From: Pseudanabaena sp. M53BS1SP1A06MG
GTDB lineage: Bacteria; Cyanobacteriota; Cyanobacteriia; Pseudanabaenales; Pseudanabaenaceae
Length of the DNA: 64,000 nt
Direction of reading: 5' to 3'
NCBI GenBank assembly: GCA_020404105.1
Contig: JADBWH010000076.1
Coordinates: forward strand, 1 to 64,000
Below the pieces are notes generated by a model that was given only the letters and a program-made list of their open reading frames with translations, did no database searches and had not been told where the DNA came from. Below are positions 52,589-62,107 of this stretch, one piece after another. A program made the translations under genes and the position numbers. Within the stretch, counting starts at the first letter, position 1. Each line of letters opens with the position of its first letter.

Positions 52589-53539
52589 ATGAGCTTTAAT
52601 AATTTTTCCGATAACTCGATTGACATTAATGTTGGCAGTTCGGCATCTGACAATGGAGAGTATCCTGATTTTTGTGGTCGTGCAGCTAGGGATAAATCTC
52701 TATTTCTCAAATTTCGCAGTCATCCAATATATAAGCAGGTATTAGAGCACTTCACCAAAGATTTTGGGCTAGAGTGTCTTGATTTTTTAGAATCAACATC
52801 TCCATTTCTACTTGAAAACTTGAATACTTATAAAAATAACGATTTAGTGGGCGGAGCAGATACGTACAAATTTGGAAAATACGGAATATTGTCTCCATCA
52901 ACTTTGAGATACATAGCCAACTTAGCTCAAATAACTCAAGTATTCCCTGATCTAACCGACATGAATATTGTAGAAATAGGTTGTGGATATGGTGGATTAT
53001 GTAAAATCATCCAAGATTCATTCGGTGTCAAATCTTACACAATAATAGATCTTCCACAAGTACTTGAACTAACAGAAGTATATCTTGCTTCTTTTGGAGA
53101 CAAATACACTAACAAGACTAATTTATTAGATTTTGATAAATTAGACAAAACAATTCCCATAAAAGTATTTGATCTTTGTATTAGCAATTGTGCTTTTACA
53201 GAATGTATACCTAGTATTCAAGATATTTATTTGAAAAAAATAATTAAAAACTCTAATAAGGGATTTATTATTTATAATCTACGACTAGAATCATACCATC
53301 CTGCAGTCCTTTTAGAAAAAATCAAGTATCTTCATAACACTAAGAACATTGGAGTTATTCAAGAAAAACCTCTTACTTGTAAAACAAATTTCATTTTGGT
53401 ATGGGGCTATAACAATGGTATTGTGACTGATATGCTTCCCTTTTTGGGGCAAAGAATTTTATATAGAATTTCACCTTCCTTGCTAAAGATAACAAAACAA
53501 GTAAAAAGGATACTTAAAGCTAATCTCAAAAAAAATTAA
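52589..53539 (+). CDS. Putative sugar O-methyltransferase
   Basis: A 316-residue protein with a class I SAM motif NIVEIGCGYGGLCKIIQDSF, IIDLPQVLELTEVYLASFGD and FDLCISNCAFTECIPSIQDI, a pattern seen in putative sugar O-methyltransferases of surface glycan loci. The N-terminal region DFCGRAARDKSLFLKFRSHP agrees. Codon use is AT-rich as in the neighbours. It likely modifies a sugar of the island's glycan. Confidence 0.8.
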   Translation: MSFNNFSDNSIDINVGSSASDNGEYPDFCGRAARDKSLFLKFRSHPIYKQVLEHFTKDFGLECLDFLESTSPFLLENLNTYKNNDLVGGADTYKFGKYGILSPSTLRYIANLAQITQVFPDLTDMNIVEIGCGYGGLCKIIQDSFGVKSYTIIDLPQVLELTEVYLASFGDKYTNKTNLLDFDKLDKTIPIKVFDLCISNCAFTECIPSIQDIYLKKIIKNSNKGFIIYNLRLESYHPAVLLEKIKYLHNTKNIGVIQEKPLTCKTNFILVWGYNNGIVTDMLPFLGQRILYRISPSLLKITKQVKRILKANLKKN

Positions 53540-53549
53540 TAGCCTTTCT

Positions 53550-54530
53550 ATGAAGATTGACATTTCAGTCATCATCCCTACATACAATCGTCTTTGGGCT
53601 TTGCCGAAAGCCATTGCTTCTTGTCAAAGTACACAGTGCGAAATAGAAATTATTGTAGTTGATGATGGCAGTACTGATGGTACTTGGGAATGGCTACAAT
53701 ATCAAAAAAAAGTAATTGCTTTAAGACAATCTAATTTAGGAAAATGCTGGGCAGTTAATAGAGCGTTTCAAATAGCAAAGGGGAAATATATAAGATTTTT
53801 AGATTCGGATGACTGGATTGCTCCAAATGCTAATGAGCAGCAGTTTCAGATTGCCTCTACTAGCAATGCAGATGTAGTTGTCGGAGGATATCAAGTTTAC
53901 TCCGAAGAAGAAATATTATTGAATGAAGTTGAATGGATAGAATGCAATGATTTTCTAGCCCAACAGCTAGGTGAGTGCAATAGTTCTCACTATTCTGCTT
54001 ACTTATTTCGCAAAGATTTTATTGAAGATATTCCTCATCGTCCAGATTTTACTTGGCGAGATGACCGTCTTTTTGTGCTCGAAGTCGCAATGAAAAAGCC
54101 TAAGATTGATGTTTACAAAAAGCCATCTCTATGCCATCGTCATCATTCTCAAGATCGATTACAGTTTCCGATAGGAATGAGATCTGTTGCAACTAATTTA
54201 CAACACTTAACCATATATAGAAAATGTCTATCTCAGCTATCAGAACAAAATGAACTAACAGTTAGACGAAAAAAAGCAGCTATAAAAATACTTTGGACTC
54301 TAGCCCATTGGATTGCCTATACGCACTTAGATGAAGCTTCTGAAGTTGTTGATTGGATTTATCAACTAGATCCAAATTTTAAACCACCTGAATCGGGATT
54401 ATTAGGTCAATTATACTGTTGTCTAGGGTTTGCCTCTACTGAGCGTCTTTTGAGATTTCGACGAATCATTTTAAAGCAACTCAGTCATTATCCTCGTCTT
54501 CAAAAACTTCATCAATTTCCATTTAATTAA
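53550..54530 (+). CDS. GT2 family glycosyltransferase
   Basis: A 326-residue inverting glycosyltransferase: ISVIIPTYNRLWALPKAIAS, IIVVDDGSTDGTWEWLQYQK and YIRFLDSDDWIAPNANEQQF are the GT2 nucleotide- and metal-binding segments. The C-terminal third is helical. It starts 10 bp after the previous stop. Confidence 0.92.
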   Translation: MKIDISVIIPTYNRLWALPKAIASCQSTQCEIEIIVVDDGSTDGTWEWLQYQKKVIALRQSNLGKCWAVNRAFQIAKGKYIRFLDSDDWIAPNANEQQFQIASTSNADVVVGGYQVYSEEEILLNEVEWIECNDFLAQQLGECNSSHYSAYLFRKDFIEDIPHRPDFTWRDDRLFVLEVAMKKPKIDVYKKPSLCHRHHSQDRLQFPIGMRSVATNLQHLTIYRKCLSQLSEQNELTVRRKKAAIKILWTLAHWIAYTHLDEASEVVDWIYQLDPNFKPPESGLLGQLYCCLGFASTERLLRFRRIILKQLSHYPRLQKLHQFPFN

Positions 54531-54533
54531 GCA

Positions 54534-55502
54534 ATGAGTTCTCTAAATATTTTCTATGAAGAACCAGATCCAGATCGCTGGTTTCTATATGATCGATATC
54601 CTCGCAAAGTAATTCGGCGTATTTTTCGAGGGAAGCAAAGACCTGGAGGACAGACAAGAGTTTTTTTGAACCTTTGTACAGGCTTAGATAAGCTAGGCGT
54701 AGATTATAGATTAAACGATTATCGATATATTAAAAAACATACTGAGGAAGTTGCTTGTATTATTGGTAAGCCTCATGTTTTAGATAAGATTAAATGGAAA
54801 AATACAATACTATTCGGTGCGGCAGTTTTTTCTCATCCTTGCGATGACCCTGATTTATTTAATCGGTTGCCAGTTCGGAAAATGTTGGTTCCGGGAGAGT
54901 GGATGCGCCAAATGTGCGAGCCTTATTATGGTGATCGAGTTCTAGTTTGGCCAGTAGGAATTGATACAGATAAGTGGATACCTACAATAAGTAAGGATAT
55001 TGATTTCCTTATTTACAATAAAGTCCGATGGGAACATGATAGGTATAATCTAGATTTAATTATTCCAATTCAATCATACTTAGAAAAACAAGGATTCAAG
55101 GTAGCAAATATTCGCTATGGCTTTTACAAGGAAGAATATTTTCATAAACTTTTAAATCGAAGTAGCGCTATGATCTTTTTGTGTGAACATGAAACACAAG
55201 GTATTGCTTATCAACAGGCTCTTTCTTCTGGTGTGCCTATTTTGGCTTGGGATCGAGGAGGATTTTGGCAAGATCCTTCTTACTATCCACATAAAGTTCA
55301 ATATGCTCCAGTAAGTTCAGTACCTTACTGGAATAATTTCTGTGGTATAAAGTTTCAAAATATTAATGAATTCCCAAATAAGTTAGAAGAGTTTTTAGAT
55401 AAGTTGAGTTCTCAATATTTTGCTCCCCGTGACTATATTTTGAATAATTTAACTTTAGAAAAATGCGCCCAAAACTATCTTGATATCTTGTTTAGTATTT
55501 AA
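54534..55502 (+). CDS. GT-B type glycosyltransferase (GT4-like, putative)
   Basis: A 322-residue protein. GGQTRVFLNLCTGLDKLGVD at the N-terminus and RSSAMIFLCEHETQGIAYQQ with ALSSGVPILAWDRGGFWQDP in the C-terminal half are GT-B/GT4 traits (donor-binding E-x7-E-like region). It is shorter than typical GT4 enzymes. It starts 3 bases after the preceding gene. Confidence 0.78.
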   Translation: MSSLNIFYEEPDPDRWFLYDRYPRKVIRRIFRGKQRPGGQTRVFLNLCTGLDKLGVDYRLNDYRYIKKHTEEVACIIGKPHVLDKIKWKNTILFGAAVFSHPCDDPDLFNRLPVRKMLVPGEWMRQMCEPYYGDRVLVWPVGIDTDKWIPTISKDIDFLIYNKVRWEHDRYNLDLIIPIQSYLEKQGFKVANIRYGFYKEEYFHKLLNRSSAMIFLCEHETQGIAYQQALSSGVPILAWDRGGFWQDPSYYPHKVQYAPVSSVPYWNNFCGIKFQNINEFPNKLEEFLDKLSSQYFAPRDYILNNLTLEKCAQNYLDILFSI

Positions 55503-55525
55503 GAGAAAATATTTTTTGTTTTAGA

Positions 55526-56752
55526 ATGGTAAAGATCCTCATTCTCATTGGTGGACATTTATGTACTGCACCTCGTGCTCAGAAAGAAGCTGAGACTTTG
55601 GCTAATGCTGGCTATGATGTAATCGTGGGTGGAATTTGGTTTAGCCCAGAACTAGTTGAACGCGATCGCCTATTAATATCTCAACAAAAATATAAATTTG
55701 AGCCAATAATCGATATCCAACCTAATCGTAAATTTATTAATTATTGGATTCGTATTCAAACAAAAATTGCTAAAGAAGTTTTTAGAAGATTTAAACTTTT
55801 TTTGCCTGAACTGCTTGGTTATGGAACAAGGAGAATATTGAAATATGCCCAAAATCTTCAAGCCGATTTAACTATTGTCCATTCAGAATCTGGACTTTGG
55901 ATTGGGCAACAGTTAATAGCTCAAGGACTTAAAGTGGGAGTCGATTTTGAGGACTGGTTCTCTGAGGATCTGTTACCTGAGGTGCGTATTAATCGACCTA
56001 TTCATAAGTTAAGGCATCTGGAAAGACAACTAATGCATGAATGTAAATATTGTTTAACAACTTCTCATGCATTGGCTAAATCTCTAGCAAAGGCTTATGA
56101 AGCAACCCAACCGACAGTTATTTATAATGTGTTTCCTTGGGCAGAGCGATCGCAAATAGATGGGAAAATTTGCGATCGCCAAAATCTTGATTTGCTCTCA
56201 ATTCATTGGTTTTCCCAAACTATAGGACAAGGTAGGGGATTAGAAGTTCTTTTCCAATCACTTCCATATATTCATCAACCAATAGAAATTCATCTACGCG
56301 GAAATTATCCCGAAAGTTCGCGTCGGTGGTTAGAGCCACAGATTCCTGACGAATGGCGCGATCGCTTATTCATTCACCCCACTGTTTCTAATGGTGAACT
56401 ACTATCTCGGATTGCTGAACATGATATTGGTTTGGCTTTGGAAATCCCTTATTGCTTTAATAAGCAATTTACGATAAGCAACAAGCTTTTCCAGTATTTA
56501 CAGGCTGGGTTAGCAATAATTGCTACGAATACAGAAGGTCAAAGCGAAATTTTGTCTCGATACCCTGAGGTCGGTGAACTCATACCAAGTAACGATCCCA
56601 TTGCATTAGCGAACGCGATTAATAATTTAGTGAATAACTATCCTAAGATACTTTTCGCTAAGCAAGCAGCATTGAAAGCTGCTCAGTCACAACTCAATTG
56701 GGAAAGTCAAACAAATATTATTTTAAGAACTTTGGAAAAAGCGATTAAGTAG
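55526..56752 (+). CDS. GT4 family glycosyltransferase
   Basis: A 408-residue GT-B protein: ILIGGHLCTAPRAQKEAETL with ANAGYDVIVGG, then VDFEDWFSEDLLPEVR, and the C-terminal ISNKLFQYLQAGLAIIATNT with EGQSEIL. It is the last gene of the island and regains more GCGATCGC octamers than the island's centre. A GC-rich hairpin follows. Confidence 0.9.
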   Translation: MVKILILIGGHLCTAPRAQKEAETLANAGYDVIVGGIWFSPELVERDRLLISQQKYKFEPIIDIQPNRKFINYWIRIQTKIAKEVFRRFKLFLPELLGYGTRRILKYAQNLQADLTIVHSESGLWIGQQLIAQGLKVGVDFEDWFSEDLLPEVRINRPIHKLRHLERQLMHECKYCLTTSHALAKSLAKAYEATQPTVIYNVFPWAERSQIDGKICDRQNLDLLSIHWFSQTIGQGRGLEVLFQSLPYIHQPIEIHLRGNYPESSRRWLEPQIPDEWRDRLFIHPTVSNGELLSRIAEHDIGLALEIPYCFNKQFTISNKLFQYLQAGLAIIATNTEGQSEILSRYPEVGELIPSNDPIALANAINNLVNNYPKILFAKQAALKAAQSQLNWESQTNIILRTLEKAIK

Positions 56753-56775
56753 CTCAACTTAATTAAAACCCAAAA

Positions 56776-56819
56776 CGAGAGTTTGTTCCGCCCGCGTAGC
56801 GGGCGGAACAAACTTCTCG
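56776..56819. terminator. GC-rich 20-bp hairpin after the glycan island
   Basis: cgaga-gtttgttccgcccgc pairs with gcgggcggaacaaac-T-tctcg around GTA (one bulge). It is flanked by AAACC/GGTTTT, so the stem can extend further. It separates the island from the convergent kinase gene. Confidence 0.7.
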
Positions 56820-56895
56820 GTTTTTAGTTTACTTATGTCTAGCTACTTAGTTTATAGGGAAATTTCTGTGATGTAGCAAGTTGCAAAAATTTTTA

Positions 56896-58590
56896 CTATT
56901 GACGGACTGGTAAGCAAATTGTGCGGGTGACTTGGCAATTTATGCCCTGATAATCTCGGCAAACTTTCTTAGCTACGTTTTCTGCCTCAGTAGAAGATTT
57001 TACTGACCATGCTGAGCCTGCTGCACCGTTAGACCCTTCAGCAATTGACATACAGGCATTTCTTGCCCAGACGAGAACTTGACAATCTGTTGCATTAGAA
57101 ACGCTTTCACATTCGCTTAAAGCCCTAGTCTCAGCCGCTTTTTGGTTAGAATAATTCCATGAATATCCTTTGTCCTGAGTTGATGGTGAACGGGCGATCG
57201 CCCCATAACTAACAGTGCTTGTTGTATCAGGAGGTGTTGTTGGGACTACTGTCTGAGTAGGTATGGGGGTAGGAGTTTCAGGTTTGGAAATAGCGCTTTG
57301 AGTTACTGTTGGTCTAGGAGATTCTGGACTTGGTGAAGATTTTGGAGATTCACTAGGAGTATTAGCTGGCGAAGCAGTGGGAGAAATAGAAGCAGATATT
57401 GTAGTTGAGGCTTCAGGCTTAGAATTATTGTCTGCTGGACGATTAGTAATTTTGGGCAAGAGCATCGCAGTGGCGATCGCTGCAAAAACTGAGGTTAAAC
57501 CAACGAGGGCGAACCATAAAATGAAGTTCGTAGAATTAGAGAGCTGACTTGGCGCGGAAATAGTTGGATGAGACTCTGTTCTAGGAGTTTGGGGAGTAGT
57601 GATTGCAGGACTAGGTGTAGTTGTACTGCCTTGAGCAAAATTGGGGGCAATCGTTGGTGGTACGGATCCTCCTGATGATGGATATTGAGGATGAGTGATA
57701 GCTTCGGTTGGAGCAATATTTACGGTAGGAACATTGTCTGTATTGATGAAATTGATGTTAGTGGCTGACAGAGAGCGAATGGCTTGCAGAGCTTCAAGCG
57801 CAGATTCATAGCGCTGGTTAAAATGATAAGCCACCATTTTCTGCAATACTGCGGCAAATTCTGGGCTGACCTGTGCGCGATCGCGCCATAAGACCTCACC
57901 AGTATGAGGATCTTCCTGTAAGCTATCTGGTGCAATACCCGTCAAGGCTTGAATACCAATCATGCCCACAGCGTAGACATCACTACTCAAACGAGGTTTA
58001 CCCCTTGCTTGTTCACTGGGCATGTAGCCTGGGGAACCGATACTAACCGTAACACTAGTATTGCCTTGCGAATCGGTTCCTAAAGCACCTACATCCTTTA
58101 CAGCACCAAAATCAATGAGGACAATTTTGCCATCTTGACGACGACGCATGAGGTTAGCCAGTTTGATATCACGATGGATGACATTATGTTGATGCACAAA
58201 GGCAAGTACCTCAAGAATATCTAAAAGTAAAGTAATAGTGTCACTTTCCGATAGTTTGTGCCCGACAGGAATTTCTTGGGGTAAGCTATAGCCATCCACA
58301 AATTCTTGAACTAAAAAGAACTCTCCATTTTCTTCAAAGTGTGCAAATAATGTAGGAATTTGGGAATGGGAATTACCTAATTTGTAGAGGTAGTCAGCTT
58401 CGCGTTCAAAGAGACTTTTGGCAATTGGCAATACTTGTGAACTAGTATCTTTGGGCTTAAGTTGTTTTACCACACACTTAGGATGCCTTGGCAAGTCAAT
58501 ATCTTCGGCTAGGTAAGTATCCCCGAAGCCACCACTTCCTAACACTTGTAGAATTCTGTAGCGATTCCTTAATGTTGTACCTATTAGCAT
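56896..58590 (-). CDS. Serine/threonine protein kinase with C-terminal DUF4189 domain
   Basis: A 564-residue Hanks-type kinase. The kinase domain (1-270) has VLGSGGFGDTYLAED (Gly loop), CVVKQLKP (Lys43 region), VIHRDIKLANLM (catalytic loop), LIDFGAVKD (DFG) and GSPGYMPSEQARGKPR. A Pro/Thr/Ser linker, one membrane segment (about 354-376, FILWFALVGLTSVFAAIATA) and a second low-complexity stretch lead to a secreted DUF4189-like domain (about 465-564) with YGAIARSPSTQDKGYSWNYS and Cys-rich CESVSNATDCQVLVWARNAC. The outer domain is probably a sensor. It is monocistronic. Confidence 0.93.
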   Translation of the reverse strand: MLIGTTLRNRYRILQVLGSGGFGDTYLAEDIDLPRHPKCVVKQLKPKDTSSQVLPIAKSLFEREADYLYKLGNSHSQIPTLFAHFEENGEFFLVQEFVDGYSLPQEIPVGHKLSESDTITLLLDILEVLAFVHQHNVIHRDIKLANLMRRRQDGKIVLIDFGAVKDVGALGTDSQGNTSVTVSIGSPGYMPSEQARGKPRLSSDVYAVGMIGIQALTGIAPDSLQEDPHTGEVLWRDRAQVSPEFAAVLQKMVAYHFNQRYESALEALQAIRSLSATNINFINTDNVPTVNIAPTEAITHPQYPSSGGSVPPTIAPNFAQGSTTTPSPAITTPQTPRTESHPTISAPSQLSNSTNFILWFALVGLTSVFAAIATAMLLPKITNRPADNNSKPEASTTISASISPTASPANTPSESPKSSPSPESPRPTVTQSAISKPETPTPIPTQTVVPTTPPDTTSTVSYGAIARSPSTQDKGYSWNYSNQKAAETRALSECESVSNATDCQVLVWARNACMSIAEGSNGAAGSAWSVKSSTEAENVAKKVCRDYQGINCQVTRTICLPVRQ

Positions 58591-58787
58591 AATAGTTATC
58601 TACCAAGCTCCAGAGAATTTCTATGATTTTAAGCTTAACAAACAGAGATATGATTGGGCTACAGTGCTTAATTAATCATATTAGGACTGTTCAAGAAGCA
58701 AAATTTTTGTGGTGCGGCGCAGCTATGCTACAAAAATTTAGTAACTATACTAAAGTTTCTGGCTAATTATCACAGAACCAAGACTGA

Positions 58788-59408
58788 ATGCAAAATCAAA
58801 GAGCTATCGTATTAGGAGTATCTGGGGCATCAGGCATGATCTATGCTGTGCGATCGCTCAAATTTTTACTGAGTAATGATTACAATGTTGATCTGGTTGC
58901 ATCTAAGGCGGCGATGATGGTATGGCAATCAGAGAATAAGATAGCCATACCGAGTAACTTGCGATCGCAGGAACAATTTTGGCGCGATCAAGCTGAGAGC
59001 CAATCAGGAAAACTTATTTGTCATCAATGGGCAGATGTGGGGGCAACCATTGCCAGTGGCTCATTTCGGACATTGGGAATGTTAATTATTCCTTGTAGTA
59101 TGGCAACAGTAGCCAAAATTGCCCATGGTTTGAGTTCTGATTTATTAGAACGCGCTGCTGACGTGCATTTAAAGGAGGGTCGCCGCCTTGTGCTCGTACC
59201 CCGTGAAACTCCTTTCAGCTTAATTCATTTACGAAATCTCACCACATTAGCAGAGGCAGGCGCAAGGATTGTCCCTGCAATTCCTGCGTGGTATCACAAT
59301 CCGCAAACCATTGAGGACTTAGTAGACTTTGTAATTGCGAGAGCACTTGATCAATTAGATATTGATTCCGATTTAATCCAACGTTGGCAGGGTAAACAGT
59401 CACCATAA
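58788..59408 (+). CDS. ubiX: Flavin prenyltransferase UbiX
   Basis: A 206-residue flavoprotein: IVLGVSGASGMIYAVRSLKF (Rossmann phosphate loop), IASGSFRTLGMLIIPCSMAT (FMN contact) and RRLVLVPRETPFSLIHLRNL (catalytic Glu and Arg region). It prenylates FMN to the cofactor of UbiD decarboxylases, here likely for plastoquinone or aromatic acid metabolism. No ubiD adjoins. Confidence 0.95.
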   Translation: MQNQRAIVLGVSGASGMIYAVRSLKFLLSNDYNVDLVASKAAMMVWQSENKIAIPSNLRSQEQFWRDQAESQSGKLICHQWADVGATIASGSFRTLGMLIIPCSMATVAKIAHGLSSDLLERAADVHLKEGRRLVLVPRETPFSLIHLRNLTTLAEAGARIVPAIPAWYHNPQTIEDLVDFVIARALDQLDIDSDLIQRWQGKQSP

Positions 59409-59478
59409 TTTAGTGTGCAGAGCTTCGCACTGCACACTAAATATAAGCTGCAAATATTATTGAAAGAGTGTAATAACC

Positions 59479-60063
59479 ATGACGCGATCGCCATTTGCTT
59501 CTAAATCTCAAACCAATAACTCTAAAAAAAATGCAGGAACCTTGCCAATCATGCCACTGCTCATCTTAGGCATAGGAATTACTCTCATCGCCGCAGTGAT
59601 CATCCAAAATTTACAGCCTGTAGTGCAGATTTTCTTTTTAGGACAAAAGACGATCCCCATTCCTCTAAGTATGGCAATGTTGATTGCTTTTATGTCTGGA
59701 GGCTTCATTGCTTTTGTCTGTAATGCGATCGCCTCTTGGCAACAAAATATGACGATCCGTCGCGCAATTGTCGCCGCAGGTTATGACAAAGAGACTCAAA
59801 AAGAGCAGGTCAAATCAACTAATTCTGCCAATAATTATCCTCAAGATAAGGCTCAATCGCAGGATAATCAAGACTTAGAAGATGATGAGTTTTACGATGA
59901 AGATGAAGATGATGAGCTAGAGGAAGATGAGGATCTTTATGAAGAAGAGGAAGACGAAGATCCTGATACTGTCCCCTATGGCGATCGCAAAAATTTAAAA
60001 CCCGCCAAACTTAATCGCGAAAAGCGTGATCGTCCTCCACTTGAAGCTAAATATATTCGCTAG
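59479..60063 (+). CDS. LapA-domain (DUF1049) membrane protein with acidic tail
   Basis: A 194-residue protein. Two membrane segments (about 24-44 and 60-84) enclose IIQNLQPVVQIFFLGQKTIP, a LapA/DUF1049 feature. The cytoplasmic tail is extremely acidic (about 130-165, runs of Asp/Glu), then basic near the end. LapA-domain proteins in other bacteria help LPS assembly; the role here is unknown. It follows ubiX by 70 bp. Confidence 0.8.
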   Translation: MTRSPFASKSQTNNSKKNAGTLPIMPLLILGIGITLIAAVIIQNLQPVVQIFFLGQKTIPIPLSMAMLIAFMSGGFIAFVCNAIASWQQNMTIRRAIVAAGYDKETQKEQVKSTNSANNYPQDKAQSQDNQDLEDDEFYDEDEDDELEEDEDLYEEEEDEDPDTVPYGDRKNLKPAKLNREKRDRPPLEAKYIR

Positions 60064-60236
60064 ATTAAGTATTACTTATCATGCGTCAATTCCAATCAGC
60101 ACTTATGCGAAAATAAAATTCACAAGAAAATAATGTAAATTAAAGTCCTAAATTTATTTTTGCTTCGCACCCTATATGCGCGAAGCAGAAATTAGGGTTT
60201 GATTTATAAATATGCTGAGCTAGTTAATAGTAATTA

Positions 60237-60381
60237 ACGTGAGTTCGGGTTAAGCTGGCAAATTTTAAAAGCCCAAAAGTAAAAGTCTTGCTAGGCAAGA
60301 CTTTTACTTTTGGGCTTTGAGAGAGAGTTTGCTACGCAAACCCTCTCTCAAAGCCTGTTTCAAATTATCCCGAACTCACGT
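60237..60381. repeat. MITE family B, copy 2 (145 bp, inverted)
   Basis: Starts ACGTGAGTTCGGGTTAAG and ends CCCGAACTCACGT, inverted relative to copies 1 and 3. Flanks TAATTA (60231-60236) and TAATTA (60382-60387) form a 6-bp direct repeat; the right flank includes the stop codon (60385-60387) of the sugar transferase gene. Terminal inverted repeats are perfect over 13 bp here. Confidence 0.9.
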
Positions 60382-60384
60382 TAA

Positions 60385-61839
60385 TTAATATGCACCCTTA
60401 CCAAATAAAACGAGTCTGACGGTTTCAATGAGAATTTCGAGATCGAAGTTGAGTGACCAGCGATCTATATAGAAGAGATCTAACTTAGCGACATCATCAA
60501 TTGTATCTAGGTCTGATCGCCCCGAAATTTGCCATAATCCCGTAATCCCCGGCATGACTAAATGGCGCGTATGATGCCAACTGGAAAATTTTGCGACATC
60601 CCGTATCGGCAAAGGTCGAGGTCCCACAAGGCTCATTTGTCCTACTAAAACATTAAATAATTGTGGAAGCTCATCAAGACTGGTACAGCGCAAAAAATGT
60701 CCAATGGGAATAATACGGGGATCGCGTTCAATCTTGAACATGACTCCATCAGAACTTTTATTGAGATGTTCTAATTCCGCTTGGCGACGATCTGCATCCA
60801 TGAACATACTCCGAAATTTCCACATTCGGAATACATTTCCCTGTAAACCAATGCGATCTTGGGTATAAAACACACTGCCCTTTGAGCTAGCCTTAATCGC
60901 GATCGCGATCGCGACAAATACAGGGGACAGGAAAATTATGCCAATCAAAGCTGATACAAAATCTAGACACCGCTTAATGATATATTCCCAATTAGCTAGT
61001 AATGATGGCTCAATCCGAATCATTGGCATGGAGGCAAAAATTTCAGGATTACCACGTCGATGCAGCAACATCAAACTTGATGGCACAAGCCTAAGTCCAA
61101 TTCCTGCATTACGAAGTTGCCAATACAACTGTGAAGCTAGTTGAGTTTCAGGCAGCCCCTCGGCAATGACCTCCTTTGCACCCGAATTCATAATTGCCTG
61201 AATGGAGTGAGAAGAATTGGCTAGTGAAGAAACTAGTACACCGACGACTCTATAGCCCGTCCGTTTTTCGACAATATTTGCCAAATAGGAAAGGCGATCA
61301 CTAGGGGCAATAATAAAAACGGGTGTATGGGTTCTAGCGATCGGAAATTGGTCAAATATCAAAGTTAAAACTAACCGTAAACCAATCACCATAATGATAC
61401 TGCCTAACCACGCGGGCAAGAATAGTGATCGCGGAGCATCCACTTTCGGATCATAAAAATAACAAACTACCAACGATAATAAGTAAACGCTACTAATAAA
61501 TTTCGCCTGTCTGACGTAATTACGCCATTGGGACTCACTTTTATAAAAATTGTGATAAGCAAAACCTGTGACAATTACAGCCGCAAAAGCCCAAAACAAA
61601 CCCGTTAACCCTGCAAATTCTCCCCAACTTAGTTCAGGCGGTAAAGTTGAGAAAGCTTGATTAAACCCCAGTGAAGCTTTCCAAGCGATCGCTAACCCAA
61701 AAATATCACTCAAGATCAGCATGAGGGTTCGTAGCCAGTTCATTTCCACCATCTGCCATTGTTGAAAATGATGCCCTGCCCGAAGGTCACGCTTACAAAA
61801 GCGTTTTTCAGTTGGTTTGCGATCTCTACTCACTCTCAT
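60385..61839 (-). CDS. Polyprenyl-phosphate sugar-1-phosphate transferase (WbaP/WcaJ type)
   Basis: A 484-residue enzyme that starts exopolysaccharide units by moving a sugar phosphate from a UDP-sugar to undecaprenyl phosphate. Four to five N-terminal membrane segments (about 30-180), a Rossmann-like middle (about 190-290), a membrane-re-entrant segment (CLDFVSALIGIIFLSPVFVA) and the catalytic domain: RIGLQGNVFRMWKFRSMFMD, SLDELPQLFNVLVGQMSLVG, PRPLP, and GITGLWQISGRSDLD. Its 3' end adjoins a MITE. It may supply the first step for the glycan island 4 kb away. Confidence 0.95.
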   Translation of the reverse strand: MRVSRDRKPTEKRFCKRDLRAGHHFQQWQMVEMNWLRTLMLILSDIFGLAIAWKASLGFNQAFSTLPPELSWGEFAGLTGLFWAFAAVIVTGFAYHNFYKSESQWRNYVRQAKFISSVYLLSLVVCYFYDPKVDAPRSLFLPAWLGSIIMVIGLRLVLTLIFDQFPIARTHTPVFIIAPSDRLSYLANIVEKRTGYRVVGVLVSSLANSSHSIQAIMNSGAKEVIAEGLPETQLASQLYWQLRNAGIGLRLVPSSLMLLHRRGNPEIFASMPMIRIEPSLLANWEYIIKRCLDFVSALIGIIFLSPVFVAIAIAIKASSKGSVFYTQDRIGLQGNVFRMWKFRSMFMDADRRQAELEHLNKSSDGVMFKIERDPRIIPIGHFLRCTSLDELPQLFNVLVGQMSLVGPRPLPIRDVAKFSSWHHTRHLVMPGITGLWQISGRSDLDTIDDVAKLDLFYIDRWSLNFDLEILIETVRLVLFGKGAY

Positions 61840-61962
61840 ATTCCTCTTGTCTTCTTACCCTAATTTTGCGTCACGACAATACAGCTAGTTAATCCCTGCT
61901 TAATTATCTTGCCCAAATTCATTAGGACTTAAACAGTCAAGAGGACTCTGTAATTTAATAAA

Positions 61963-62107
61963 ACGTGAGTTCGGGATAATTTGAAACAGTCTTTGAGAGA
62001 GGGTTTGCTACGCAAACCCTCTCTCAAAGACCAAAAGTAAAAGCCTTGCTAAGAAAGACTTTTACTTTTGGGCTTTTAAAATTTGCCAGCTAAACCCGAA
62101 CTGACGT
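61963..62107. repeat. MITE family B, copy 3 (145 bp)
   Basis: Same orientation as copy 1: ACGTGAGTTCGGGATAAT at the left, CCCGAACTGACGT at the right, with both internal hairpins. Flanks TAATAAA (61956-61962) and TAATAAA (62108-62114) form a 7-bp direct repeat. It lies upstream of the sugar transferase gene, whose 3' end has copy 2, so that gene is bracketed by two inverted copies 1.7 kb apart. Confidence 0.9.
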
